Assembly (NCBI RefSeq): GCF_000006405.1
Contig: NW_003210155.1
Span: 111,274 to 135,765, forward strand
Source of the DNA: Perkinsus marinus ATCC 50983
Lineage: Eukaryota > Perkinsozoa > Perkinsida > Perkinsidae
Direction of reading: 5' to 3'
DNA: 24,492 bases
Shown here: in pieces, positions 9,373 to 19,499 of the stretch
Position numbering within the stretch: position 1 is the first letter of the stretch
How the letters are laid out: each line of letters starts with the position of its first letter
Program-made: the position numbers and the translations under genes
Notes under the pieces: model-generated
The model's database searches: none
Seen by the model: the letters and a program-made list of their open reading frames with translations, nothing else
Told to the model about the DNA's origin: nothing

Positions 9373-10600
9373 TCTCGAACTGCAAGGTATACCTCAACTC
9401 TAAATGTAATTGTGATTACTGTTTGCATCTTGAATTCCAATCCTCAATGGTGTGAGGAGGGCTGTTCGATGGCCACGGATGAAGTTGGAAGGGTGGTGAT
9501 TACCCGTTGGGTTGTTCGACATCACAGATCCTCATTGACTTACAGCACTAGCCAGTGCATTACTATTTGGAGGAATAGGATGCATTCAACAGCAACAGTA
9601 CGACCTCTTATTAGCCATACCTAGAAAGGGCAGACGGATTTCACATCACACAACTATTGGACGATAGAGTGATCAGTGGGGCGAGTTGGCTTGACGAGTT
9701 TCGTGTGGGGAGCTGCGATCGGGCCTATGTTTATAATCACTCAATAGTTGTGTGCTGTGGATGCTGTCCCGTATAGCTCTAGAAAAGTAAATTATCGTAA
9801 AGCGTGTTACACCTAGCATTGATGGCAAACACCAAATGGTCATAATCTGTCTTATTAAGAGAACTAGGGCTGATTATAAGTGGTCGCACTTCGTGTCGGC
9901 CTTTGATAGGCTTTCTTCTGCCTCTCTTTCCTCGTCTCTTAATTTCTTTTTCTCCCATCTCTCTCGATAGAATCTCTTTCTTCCAGCTCAGCCTAGCTTG
10001 GCTAGTAGTAAGCTGTTCTGTTACTGTCGTATTCACTTTACCTCTCCAAATAGTGGCGCTCTCGTTAGTGTTATAAGACTACTGATTTCAGCTGGGCAAC
10101 CAAGACGATCATTACTCTCGGTGTCGCTTGCCTCAAAGGTCGAGTCTTCCCAGCGCTAACTCAACAGTGTCGTTGTTGCATACGGAGTTAACCACTAGGA
10201 ATTGATAGTGATACTAACTCTAATAGAGTTACTAGCAACATCATAAACCGATAATCCGTTTACACGGGGGCACTAAGCGCTTAACCTATGCGTGCCGTCA
10301 GCGGAGCGATCCATGTCATGTTTGTCGAAAAAGAGACTGCCTGCAATTGAGGGGCCCTTTGTGTGGTGTACAGAAGGGGGCTGGGCAGTAAATGTCTTAT
10401 TTACCGTGACATTATTCCTTCTTAGAGGAAAGTCGTAGTAGACCAAGCACTCAACAAGTGCCAAAGTGATGAAAGCCGTAAAGCTTCTTATGAAGACTGA
10501 GCTACGTTCGTACGCAAACTCAATGAGCGAAGCGAAGTGATTTTCTTTCCATGAAATGGAACAACACAAACTTGAACTTGAAAACGCTCGTAAAATTTCA
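9373..10600. other. No assignable gene; one 13-bp inverted repeat
   Basis: Open frames of 85-98 codons on both strands (for example the minus-strand frame at 10,273-10,569) lack known domains. An inverted pair, CACACAACTATTG near 9,649 and CAATAGTTGTGTG near 9,747, would form a stem around an 80-base loop. The stretch near 10,460-10,510 (TGATGAAAGC and AAGCTTCTTATGAAGA) resembles the last 35 bases of the window, pointing to a dispersed repeat. Confidence 0.4.
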
Positions 10601-10962
10601 ACCCACTTATACTCTAATATACATTATTAATATGGTCAACGGATTTTTACATATTGTATTGATATCGAGATTAATTTGAAATATACTAATTAGTATTCAG
10701 GCGTTATATTCAAAAAATCGCATGTTGATAATTCTTGAACTTTTTGAAATATATATAAAACTGGACATACGGTCTATAGTGAAAGGGAGAAGAAAGATTT
10801 CAAATTTTCAAAATTAAGAGAAATACTGAAAAACTGAAATATAAACTATGATGTGAAAAGATTACAATGAAAGATCATTACTATGAAAGACGCGCATAAT
10901 CTGAAATTGTGAAAAATGAATATAACTATGAACGAGGAAGAACTAAAATCCCTTCTTTCAAA
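10601..10962. other. AT-rich non-coding stretch
   Basis: This AT-rich segment has no credible open frame. On the minus strand it directly follows the MULE exon donor site, so it may be intron or the truncation flank of that gene. I see no continuation of the transposase here. Confidence 0.4.
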
Positions 10963-11010
10963 TTAAGGAATTTGAACTGAATGAGAAAATCCTGGACAGC
11001 TGCAACTCAC

Positions 11011-11310
11011 TTGCTTCCAGGCGTTTGTAAATATGGTGGCGGAATCTGCAACCAGCACAGAGGGATTGTGGTTAATCCCTATCTGTGCAGCCTTATCTTT
11101 TATAGATACTAAAGCGGCAGCTGTCGCCTCGGTATCCTCCCGGGCGGATACTCCTGCTGCCAACAGCCTGAAGTGGCCGCCATTATCAAGTCCACCAACC
11201 AGCAGAACTGGTATCCCCTTCCATGATAGTTTGTATGTAAAATCACAAGTAATAATCGATAGTCTCCCATGCTTTTCCAACAAAGCACGTGTGCTATAGA
11301 ATGCGTACAG
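11011..11310 (-). CDS. MULE transposase domain, N-terminal part (exon or truncated copy)
   Basis: The minus-strand frame reads as the start of a Mutator-like (MULE, DDE-type) transposase domain. ITCDFTYKLSWKGIPVLLVG supplies the first catalytic Asp in the D-x-T-[YF]-K setting. A GGLDNGGHFRLLAAGVS strand and an EDTEATAAAL helix follow, and then LVADSATIFTNAWKQ holds the second Asp. The coding frame ends at a good splice donor (CAA|GTGAGT, exon end 11,011). The third catalytic residue and the usual C-terminal SWIM zinc finger are not found downstream in the AT-rich stretch. Either a long intron follows or the copy is truncated. The domain call is fairly firm; whether the gene works is doubtful. 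Confidence 0.7.
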
Positions 11311-11663
11311 TTTGGTCGAGCTTGTACAACCTGGTAAGTCGCAGGAGATACACAGTAACGATACCACAACAGAACCACGGAGCTAGCGATGTCGCCGCGA
11401 ACCGAGAGGTGATTAGAACCCATAATCAATTCTGTGTCAATTCTCTACACCAAATCTCATACGACGATTTCGCCACGCTCCAAAAAGCGCACTTGGGACT
11501 GTACCTCGGGTATGAATCAAATGGGATACACTGTGTGTGGTCATGTAGCTCTTCGACTCCGACCTTGCCAGAGCGATACACAATCTACGAACGCTACAAT
11601 AGCAAATGCGAGTACTCGAAAAGGAGTCCCTTTTTTCGATGACAGGTCCTCATTGAGGACTCA

Positions 11664-11920
11664 ATGGAAGCCTCCCACCTACCTCTACTTCAGCACCAGT
11701 CGCGTTGTAGTTCTTATTACATTTCGACACCGTGGCGCCCATCGAAGAGAATTGGTACACCTTGGAGGGATGGAGCCGATCATGCCACTCCTTGGCAGCC
11801 TGTACACAACATTTGTGGGGTGATGCTCCGGAGAATCGACCATAAATCATGGATATTACGCTGCTGTAGAACGATATCCTTATCTCTCCGCTATGCTCAT
11901 CTATCACATCAACAGAGAAA
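11664..11920 (-). CDS. Exon-like frame upstream of the MULE domain, possible DNA-binding segment
   Basis: On the minus strand a frame reads CCVQAAKEWHDRLHPSKVYQ, then FSSMGATVSKCNKNYNATGA, before a possible donor at GTAGAG|GTGGGA. The pattern of a helix, then a strand and a Cys resembles the MuDR-type N-terminal DNA-binding domain or a FLYWCH finger of MULEs, but the match is weak. A candidate acceptor (TTGATGTGATAG) precedes it. Its place between PB1 and the transposase core supports the reading. Confidence 0.35.
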
Positions 11921-12278
11921 ATGTGACAGTTGTGGCGTCCGAATGTACGCAACAACGTTCGGCAAAGATTTCTTCCAACGATAACCCAGCTGAAAAAGTA
12001 CCAACGGTGCGAAAACCCACCACGAGACTACATCGTTGTAGTCACTACAACAATGCACAATAGCACCCACTCTGTAGCTCCCAGAACCAGATTTTTCATA
12101 TCCACCGGTGAGATCCAGCGAGCTTGAGCTGTGATACCTGAGGTAAGAAGGAACGGGGCTGTCAAGCTGCTATAGCGATTCGGAGCAAAGTTATAGCGGC
12201 GATTGAGTAAATCGGGTTTACTCCAGACCAGTCCACATTGTACGTGAACAACCGATAGACTGAGCGAGTGAGACTCAC

Positions 12279-12419
12279 AGGGTTGCAAGTGCCTTCGTCG
12301 GCTCCAGTACCAGATTTTTGACGATCGACTTCGCGGGACGTTCGGCTTGAAACATTGAATGGAGAAGCGATCTTCTTCGCAGAAGAACAGTCGAAGTCAT
12401 CCGGATTCAACTTCCTCAC
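12279..12419 (-). CDS. Possible exon, Ser/Asp-rich, between PB1 and MULE regions
   Basis: A 141-bp open segment on the minus strand is bounded by a good acceptor (TTTTCTGCAG) and a good donor (CCT|GTGAGT). It reads VRKLNPDDFDCSSAKKIASP and onward, a low-order Ser/Lys/Asp sequence that would suit a linker. No domain is recognised. The splice sites are the main evidence. Confidence 0.35.
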
Positions 12420-12636
12420 CTGCAGAAAACCGCTCTCTCAGACGAAGGAGTTCAAACGCTTCCAAATCTATTCATTATCCCACCGATCTGGTAGTATCGA
12501 AGAAGGTTTAGTCGAGGGAGTCGCGTTATGGTCCCTGGAAGCACACACGACTGGAGTCCCCGCAGAATCCTCCTTGCAGCTTGCTTTTCCGCGAACAGTT
12601 ACGAATAGCGTGAGACATATGTTATTTTTATCCTCA

Positions 12637-12879
12637 GTAATGCAGAGCTGCAGTAATTGCTAGAGCGTCTCGAAGAGAGTGCCCGTTGAGAAGGCAACGA
12701 TCTCCGTCAGAATCATCGTAGGTGAGCTGGATCTGTTCTTTAGCCAGGCTGGCTAAACTAGGCCAGGCTTCACTCAGAAACAAAATCACATCAAGATAAG
12801 AGATCTTGCTGGCATCGTCCGAGATGTCCAGTCTTCTCCTGTACTTCTCTGTGCCGTAGCAGAATTTGAAGGTCAGCAT
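12637..12879 (-). CDS. PB1 domain protein or N-terminal exon
   Basis: The minus-strand frame opens with ATG at 12,879 and encodes 81 residues that form a nearly complete PB1 domain. The start MLTFKFCYGTEKYRRRLDI gives the first strands and basic cluster; the OPCA motif is YDDSDGDRCLLNGHSLRDAL near residues 53-72. PB1 domains mediate head-to-tail pairing in signalling scaffolds and autophagy receptors, and they also occur at the N-terminus of some plant MUSTANG (domesticated MULE) proteins. The frame ends in a stop right after the domain, with no canonical donor before it. The copy may therefore be broken, use a non-canonical donor, or encode a stand-alone PB1 protein. The MULE exon lies 1.3 kb downstream on the same strand. 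Confidence 0.65.
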
Positions 12880-13355
12880 CAATTAATGACGCGAAATGAA
12901 CAAGCTATGCCGACAATCAAACCACGAAATATTTCCATTCTATGAGGAGTAATAGCCGTACTCAGTACAGCTATTGCTTCACGTAGAGTGGAAACCCGCC
13001 AGTACGGCGTACTGGCTTCTATGAGACTACATAGAGCTCTAGAGTGACTCGCAGCAAGTCTGGATAACAATAAATTTCGGGTCAATTTAGATGTAATATT
13101 TTGACAAGATGCCTTGAGGGATTAATTGAGTCAATATTGACTGCACACTGAATTCACAATCGTGGAATGGAGGATCGCCAGATCATAATACTTGCAGATA
13201 CTTTCGACTTGCAAAGTCTCGGCGCGAAACACTCAGTCGTCTACGCGCAAAAGCGTTCCGGAATCACCCACATTTGCATGAAACACCCTTTATTACGATT
13301 CACGGAGTTGCGGTGAATAAGGGACCACCGGTTGTCTCTATCCAGGGTTGTAAGG
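12880..13355. other. Flank upstream of the PB1 frame; 14-bp perfect palindrome
   Basis: No gene is recognised. AGTCAATATTGACT at 13,129-13,142 is a perfect palindrome. The region would contain the promoter of the minus-strand PB1 frame and possibly that of the plus-strand exon at 13,356, but no motif shows this. Confidence 0.35.
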
Positions 13356-13749
13356 ATGCCACCAGCTCGCGGACGCCCATCAACCACTGCTTGGGCAGAT
13401 AGGAAAAAGCACTGGCGGCAGACTCTGATGCGGTACTTAGATCGAGGCGTGGCTGAGATCAGTAGTATTGAGTTCTCCATATTGGAGGCTATGAGTGGAG
13501 ACGCCTTCTGCGCCATATGTGAGAGATGGTGTCGCCTGATATCTCAAGGCCGCCGCTCACGGCCTCCTTATGGCCTAGCCATCCGAGTCGCAGACTTACC
13601 CCGGGTGGCTCGCCTGTGTGGTAAGTTGAGTCCTCTACACTCGGACTGGTGGCGGGAGCACGGTCGTATGTGTGAGAGCACACAGATTACCTGTAACAGG
13701 AGGACTACTACCGATCAGGATCGCCTGGTCAGAAATAACTCTGTGCAAG
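13356..13749 (+). CDS. Possible exon of an unknown basic protein
   Basis: From ATG at 13,356 a frame of 131 codons runs to an ideal donor (AAG|GTGAG, exon end 13,749). It starts with an AT-hook-like MPPARGRPS, is rich in Arg, Trp and Cys (AFCAICERWCRLISQGRR; HSDWWREHGRMCES) and has no domain I recognise. Composition and the donor favour a real exon. The next exon was not located: a small acceptor near 13,796 and the tandem repeats follow. It could be part of a transposon gene. Confidence 0.4.
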
Positions 13750-13876
13750 GTGAGAGGGTCTTCGCCGGTGTTTCACTAATTTCGGTACAACCAGTTGTTG
13801 GTAAGTCGTCGACGACGATATGAGCAGGTAACGACGACTCGTTATTTGCTCCTTTGCCTATTCATAACGTAGCTCT

Positions 13877-14294
13877 CAAACACAATTACCGATACTCTAC
13901 AAGTGATACTTGATTCCGGAATTGCAACCCGATTAGTGTATATGATATAGTTGAGACACTGCTGAGGGTCTATGACTCGGCTCCAGATCACCAAACACAA
14001 TTACCGATACTCTACAAGTGATACTTGATTCCGGAATTGCAACCCGATTAGTGTATATGATATAGTTGAGACACTGCTGAGGGTTTATTACTCGGCTTCA
14101 GACTATCAAACACAATTACCGATACTCTAGCAGTGATACTGGATTCCGGAATTGCAACCCGATAAGTGTATATGATATAGTTGAGACACTGCTGAGGGTC
14201 TATGACTCGGCTCCAGATCATCAAACACAATTACCGATACTCTACAAGTGATACTTGATTCCGGAATTGCAACCCGATAAGTGTATATGATATA
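13877..14294 (+). repeat. Tandem satellite, 115-bp unit, about 3.6 copies
   Basis: Units start at 13,877, 13,992, 14,107 and 14,222, with a period of exactly 115 bp; the last unit stops at 14,294. Copies differ by only a few bases. Each unit carries a small hairpin (CAAGT-GAT-ACTTG) next to a 10-bp palindrome (ATTCCGGAAT). In unit 3 the hairpin arm is altered while the palindrome is kept. There are no spacers, so this is not a CRISPR array. Confidence 0.95.
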
Positions 14295-14879
14295 TGTAAT
14301 AATATCATATCGTTTCTGAGACCGTTATCTTGCAGAACGAGCAACATATGAATGCACGGTACGCATTCATTTATTTAAGGGCGGGCGAGATTTTTTTGAA
14401 GAAAGGTGAGTCGGAGTTTGGGGGGCGCATGAGATTATGCTGTCATTATCCTCGCAACTGCGACATTTGGTGCAGTCCTACTGTTGCTGGGAAGTCTTAT
14501 GAAGTGTATAAATTCGAAGTGTTGTGGTACTTCACCTTTACATAAGTATTAATGATTATTAACTTATATTTTTCACTCGAAAATATGTTTTTCACATCAC
14601 GGGTGAAACTTGGTAACTCGATAGTCTACTCAATCGGAGGCTCAACAATAGTAGGTTATGAAAAGAGACAGATCTTCCTACCCTTCATCGCAAGGGCGAC
14701 CTGAGAATCACGAGAGTGCCATAATTGGAAAGGAACAATGCGAATGACCCTCGGGGTGGTATGTCCATGGTAAGTTAACACAAGCAAGATAGGAATGTAG
14801 ATAAGCCGTAATAACATTGGAGTGGAAAGAGATAAGACTACAGCTTAAACAGCTTAGCTCGAACCGATCAGTATGATAT
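14295..14879. other. Non-coding region with a partial MITE end
   Basis: No gene is recognised. A right-end fragment of the MITE family (GAAAATATGTTTTTCACATC then CGGGTGAAACTTGG) lies at about 14,577-14,612. The rest is the host sequence that, before the LTR element inserted, continued into the 5' flank of NOL12. Confidence 0.45.
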
Positions 14880-14883
14880 AACC
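14880..14883. other. Target-site duplication, left copy (AACC)
   Basis: AACC directly precedes the 5' LTR and recurs directly after the 3' LTR at 20,920-20,923. Four bp is within the range used by Ty3/gypsy-type integrases. Confidence 0.85.
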
Positions 14884-15107
14884 TGATAAGAGTCTATAGC
14901 CATTCAGTCTTATGGCGTGCGCTCCCTGTAGCGTAAAGCTCGCTCTCGCCCGACCGTTTCAAATATTGTCCGTTCAAACCATTGTTCGGATCCCGTGGAT
15001 CTATCTGATCTGTCTGCACTCAATCTCCACTAACTATTGAATCCTTATGTCCGGTTCTGCATCGAGTTCTAGTCCTCCGGAAGCCTTCGACCAGCACTTC
15101 CTTAACA
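14884..15107 (+). repeat. 5' LTR
   Basis: The sequence is identical over 224 bp to the 3' LTR. It starts TGATAAGAG and ends CTTAACA. The gag start codon at 15,047 lies inside it, 61 bp before its end, which is unusual because gag normally starts downstream of the primer-binding site. Confidence 0.95.
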
Positions 15108-16850
15108 ACTTGGGGGCTGCATGCCGAGAATCCATATCCAAGAACGAGAGACTGCTGTCCAAGTGCTTCCAGGACATTGAAGCTGGTTCTACCGTCGACG
15201 TTCAGATCATTCTGAGAAACACCTCTGATGCCCTTACGCCTGTGAAAGCAATGTCCGTACCCGGCCCTATAACGGCCCCGGCGTCGGAATCGGCTACAGG
15301 CTCGGGGTCCTCAAGCTTGCCCGCTGGAAGCGAACACGCGAGCTCTGATCAATCAGATGGCGTCTCAGTAGCCCCGGTGGTTGTTGTAACGACTTCATTG
15401 ACTTCGGTCTTCGAAGCAGTATCAGCCGATCTCTGCCGCCTTGCTGATGACCATCTACTCAGCTGTGACCTTCCCTCATGGGTGACTCCGGTCTCACGAC
15501 AACTTGCGAGAGTTATCATTAACCTCTCCTCATCGGATCACTATCAGATTCGATGGACAGTTGCCATTCCGACCCAAGCACAGCTGAAACGTGAATCGGT
15601 CGCTGCCATCAGTGAGCATCGCTCTCACTGCATGGCACAATCATCTCAAGCCAACACGAATGCCATACCCGGTGTTCTCACGGCAGGTGAACAGGCTAAC
15701 ACCTATCACTCCACCGGTGCTGTTGTTACCACTTCACAACAGCAATCGGTCTCCCAAGTGAGCTCGTCTATCGGTGGCCCTTCCAACTACGACATCCAGC
15801 ACAATCCCACGGCCGTATGCTCAACCTTCGGGGGGTATCAAAATTATACATGCCCTCCCCGTATTCGTCCGTTGCAGATTAAGACTGATGTCACGAAGCG
15901 CCCTATCGATCAGGCTATCAAGCAGGTTCGTGTCTTTATCGGTCATCCTGTACATGACCGCCTCAAGTTCGACCCTAACCACAGTGGTGCCTATGCTAGA
16001 TGGCGTGTTGCCTTTGCTGATGCGATCGAGCGCGTGCCATGCTCTCGACAAGTTGCTACGGAGGCAGTTCTGGCATGTCTACCAGAGCCTGTCAAAGGCA
16101 CTGTCGAACGAAGTGTTCACCCAAGTGACATCGAGAAGTTTGGTCACGTCATCATCATCTATGCCTTGGACCATACCTATCTGACGAAGCTCGAGTTGCG
16201 TAGTGTCTCCGCTGCGTGGGAGAGAATCTGCCAACAACCCAATGAGTCTGTCCGTCAATATGCTACGAGGTTTGAGCACTGTGCACATGTATACACAGCT
16301 CTCTACTATACTCATGGTCTTTCTGCCCGTGACATCACCACCAAATTCTCTGACGGTCTCCGTGGTGCCCGTGAAGTTCTGGGAAGATGCCTAATCGATC
16401 CCCAATGCCAGCTTGGCTATGAAGCTTACAAGCTTGCACTCTTCGCCTTTCTCGACAACGGCACACCCCTGCCCGATGATCTAACGGCAATGACGCCCGG
16501 TCAGTCACGGTCTCAAGGTTCGGGTAAAGGTGGCCTCAAGAAGGTCGATCATTCTCAGATCATCTCCATCTGTGCACTAGCTACCAAAGAGCTTGGTATA
16601 CCGCCTGATAACTGCCTACGCTGCGGGTTGCCTTCACATCAGGCCAACTCATGTCGTCATACTCAAATCTTCAAGCAGAAGGAGCGTTGTGACAGGTGTG
16701 GCCGACTCCGTACTGGTAGCGAGCACAAGTGCCAATCCAAGAGCTTCAAGTGCGGTAGATGCAAGCGCAATGGTCATTTGAGTGGTGTCTGCCGAAAGGT
16801 TATCAACAATGACAGTATGACATCCACTACTCAAGCCAATATGTCCACTG
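15047..16850 (+). CDS. gag: Gag region with zinc knuckles
   Basis: The first ~600 codons form gag. After a Ser-rich start comes a retrotransposon-gag-like capsid block (about 15,940-16,470) with RWRVAFADAIERVP and AAWERICQQPNESVRQYATR, the latter matching the conserved W...E-x-V-x-x-Y signature. Three Cys/His clusters follow near 16,608-16,800: CLRCGLPSHQANSC, CDRCGRLRTGSEHKC and CGRCKRNGHLSGVC. These are expected to bind RNA during particle assembly. Gag is read in one frame with the following protease and RT. Confidence 0.85.
15111..15128 (+). other. Candidate primer-binding site inside gag
   Basis: TGGGGGCTGCATGCCGAG starts 3 bp after the 5' LTR and begins with TGG, complementary to a tRNA CCA end. 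The priming tRNA is not identified. It lies inside the open gag frame, consistent with the start codon in the LTR. Confidence 0.45.
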
Positions 16851-16989
16851 TTGCAACGGAGATCTCTGACGGCTCTGAGCTAAAGATCATCCACAGCAGC
16901 GTCGCCTGTGCTTCATCTCGTACAGCACTTCATGATATCGTCGGTTCACTCCCTGCTGATCCGGTGGTGAACCTTGTCGCTGGTCATGA

Positions 16990-17340
16990 TGCTCCAAAGA
17001 CTTATTGTCCTATCCAGGGACTCGTGGATAGCGGTGCGAACGCCTCTATTCTGAACAGCTCTACCGTTCACTTTCTTCTTGCTAACGACATCATAAGGCC
17101 TCCTGATGTCAAGGCTCTATCACCGCCTGTGTCCGTTACCTTCGGTAATAATCAGGCTCTCTCGGCTGACTCTGTCGCCAAGGTCCCCTGCTTCCTTGGA
17201 TCCGCTGGCACTGTCACCATCTCATTTCTGGTCGTTGATGGGTGTCGTCCACATTGTCTTATAGGCCGTAACATGTTCTCACTTCTGGGCATTCGGCTGG
17301 TCTCTGACAAAGGCGTGGACATCGTTTGCAACATGGCCTC
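16990..17340 (+). CDS. Aspartic protease domain of pol
   Basis: GLVDSGANASILN carries the D-S-G catalytic triplet of retropepsins, and CLIGRNMFSLLGI near 17,260 is the usual ILG-like second signature. It would cleave the gag-pol precursor. Confidence 0.8.
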
Positions 17341-17449
17341 CGCCAAAAATAGTCCGGCGCCCGCCACATCAACCCCACTCTGTGCCCGCTCTGAAGCCGC
17401 TCTAACCCCGTTGGTCGAAGTCATTCCTGATGACATAGACCCCAAACGG

Positions 17450-18500
17450 AAGAGGCTGAGAGCTAGGCTCCCTGCTGTCGAGGACGCTCTCATCTATCCA
17501 TATAGAGCACCATCACGGAAGAGGAGTGTGGTCGATCAGTCCATCATCCATTCGCGCCTGACGAGTATGGCCGAAGCTGGCAAGGTCAAGCCATCTTGTC
17601 CGGAAGCATGCACTTGCATCTTCCAACCTGTACTCGTCGACAAGCTCGATCACGGTGATGACAACGCTCCTGCCCGTGTCTATCCATCTGATGATCTTCA
17701 TCAACGATATCGGATCACTACTGATATCAGGCCCCTAAACCACCTCTCACTGCGGACAGACAGCAATGGTCGCTTCGTCTATTACCCGCAATCTGTGGTA
17801 CGAGATCTTCCTCCCACTTCTGATGTTACCTCTAAACAATATCAGTCGTCGGCCATCGATCAACTCCGTCGCACGGATATTCACCACTGCAACTTCTGGT
17901 GTCGGTTGGATCTGGTGGATGCTTTCGGCTGTGCCCGAATTCATCCCACCCTGATGACAAAGATAGCGACCACTAGCGTCGACCCTATCACTGGCAAGGA
18001 GCACGTCTGGCAAATCTGCACCATACCCCAGGGATGGTGCTGGTCAAGTATTCTCTTCCATACCTGTGTACATTGGCTTGTACACAACCCCATCAAAGAA
18101 GCTCTCGCAAAAGCTAACTGCCCGTGCTCTGTCCTATTCGTGCAAGATGACATCCTGCTAGGTTGTCCTACCAAAGCTGATTCTATGAAGGCTCTTTCTA
18201 TCGTCACCAGTGTCCTACAAGACTATTGCTTTGCTGTTAACCCCCTGAAGACTGTCGGCCCGGCATCGGTAACTCCCTTTTGCGGTCTGGTCATCGAGTC
18301 AGGTGGACGCTATCGTCCGCATCCATCGCGGAGGGTACTCACTGAGGCATCCTTCGATCTCGCATGGGACGAGTTTATCAACGGAACCTTCAAGGCCAAG
18401 CGTAAGCGAGGAGCTCCTAAAGTTGCCGCAGCTGCCTCGAACCTCAAAATCTCGTCTCGGGTATCATGGCTCAAATCATGGTGTGGTACATTCAACTACT
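17450..18500 (+). CDS. Reverse transcriptase domain of pol
   Basis: RYRITTDIRPLNHLS is the template-grip motif and FWCRLDLVDAFGCARIHP holds the first catalytic Asp. The active-site pair appears as FVQDDILLG near 18,140, and NPLKTVGPASVTPFCGLVIE is the thumb-side GL motif. This order is typical of Ty3/gypsy RT. Confidence 0.85.
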
Positions 18501-18689
18501 TCCTTGGTCACCTTGCGAAGCAGCAGCTTGACGCTCTGCATGCTCTCACTGACGTGTCCAAGCGACTCCAAGATCCTGCTATTACCGACGAGGAGGTGGA
18601 AGCTCAGAGTACCCTTGTACACGCGGCTTTCAAGTCACTGTTCGACTATTATCTCAGTGGTATACCGGCTCTATATGCCGCTCGAGACG

Positions 18690-19200
18690 GTCAAGCCATC
18701 GGCACCATTGTCCTTAGTGATGCCAACTGCCATGGGTGGTCTGCTATCATCTTAAGGGTTACAACCTACTGTCCGCTCAACAACGATAACTGCGAGGCCA
18801 CTCAGTCGTCGCTACGTTGCAGGATCCCAAACCTTAAAGAGTTCTTCCCTGATGTCAACCTGGCACTGCATGCTCTACCCCTCCGACTCGTTGGTGGAAA
18901 ATGGTCACCTCGTACGGCTACATCTCGCAGCTCTACCTGGAAGGAGCGAGCCGCTATTCTCCTGGCCATCGATGAATGTATCGGTCTGCTCGAGGGACGA
19001 GTCGTGGTTCATTGTCGACAACCAGAATGTCCAGAAAGAGTGGCGCAGTTTCGCCAACGACTTCACTGGTCCCTTCCTACACCGTTGGGAGCAATTCCTT
19101 CGAGTCGTACATGATGTCCGCTGGTCTCCACGAGATACCTCTCCGGTATGGCCCGATGCCCTTGCACGAGCCATCTCTGATTATGGGGAGGAGAGAGAGG
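18690..19200 (+). CDS. RNase H region of pol
   Basis: TIVLSDANCHGWSAIIL near 18,710 supplies the first Asp of RNase H, and STWKERAAILLAIDECIGLL near 18,930 the Glu helix. The domain would remove genomic RNA during cDNA synthesis. This part of pol is among those where the frame is interrupted in this copy. Confidence 0.7.
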
Positions 19201-19499
19201 TCTACGATGAGCTCATTGACTCTGCTGATAATGCGAACTGCCACGTTGTCGACGCCACGGAAGACACCGCTCCGAACGATGATGAGCAACCCTCATCTGG
19301 TCCAGAACAGGCGCTCAGGCACATCGTCCCGGTTCAATTGCTCAGGCGTTCTTTCGATGCTTGGCGTGGTCGCACGACCTTTCAAGAAGTGGCAACCATC
19401 CCAGTCGACCCCGCCGCTGCACGCACTTGGCTCCGAGACGTCCAGACCAATGACCCTACTTGTCAGAGGCTCGCCAGTCTCCCCCGCTCACAGTTCACC

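Noticed and set aside
9352-9624. Plus-strand open frame of 90 codons
   Set aside because: It starts without an ATG inside the right arm of foldback B and shows no known domain.
10273-10569. Minus-strand open frame of 98 codons
   Set aside because: It has no recognisable motif, and part of it belongs to a dispersed repeat also seen at the window end.
11289-11984. Several plus-strand open frames of 100-130 codons
   Set aside because: They are antisense to the exon-like MULE frames and contain no domain signatures.
13877-14294. Possible CRISPR-like array
   Set aside because: The 115-bp units are directly adjacent with no unique spacers, and the setting is eukaryotic.
14330-14545. Plus-strand open frame of 71 codons after the satellite
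   Set aside because: It is short, has no known domain, and shows no splice or start evidence.
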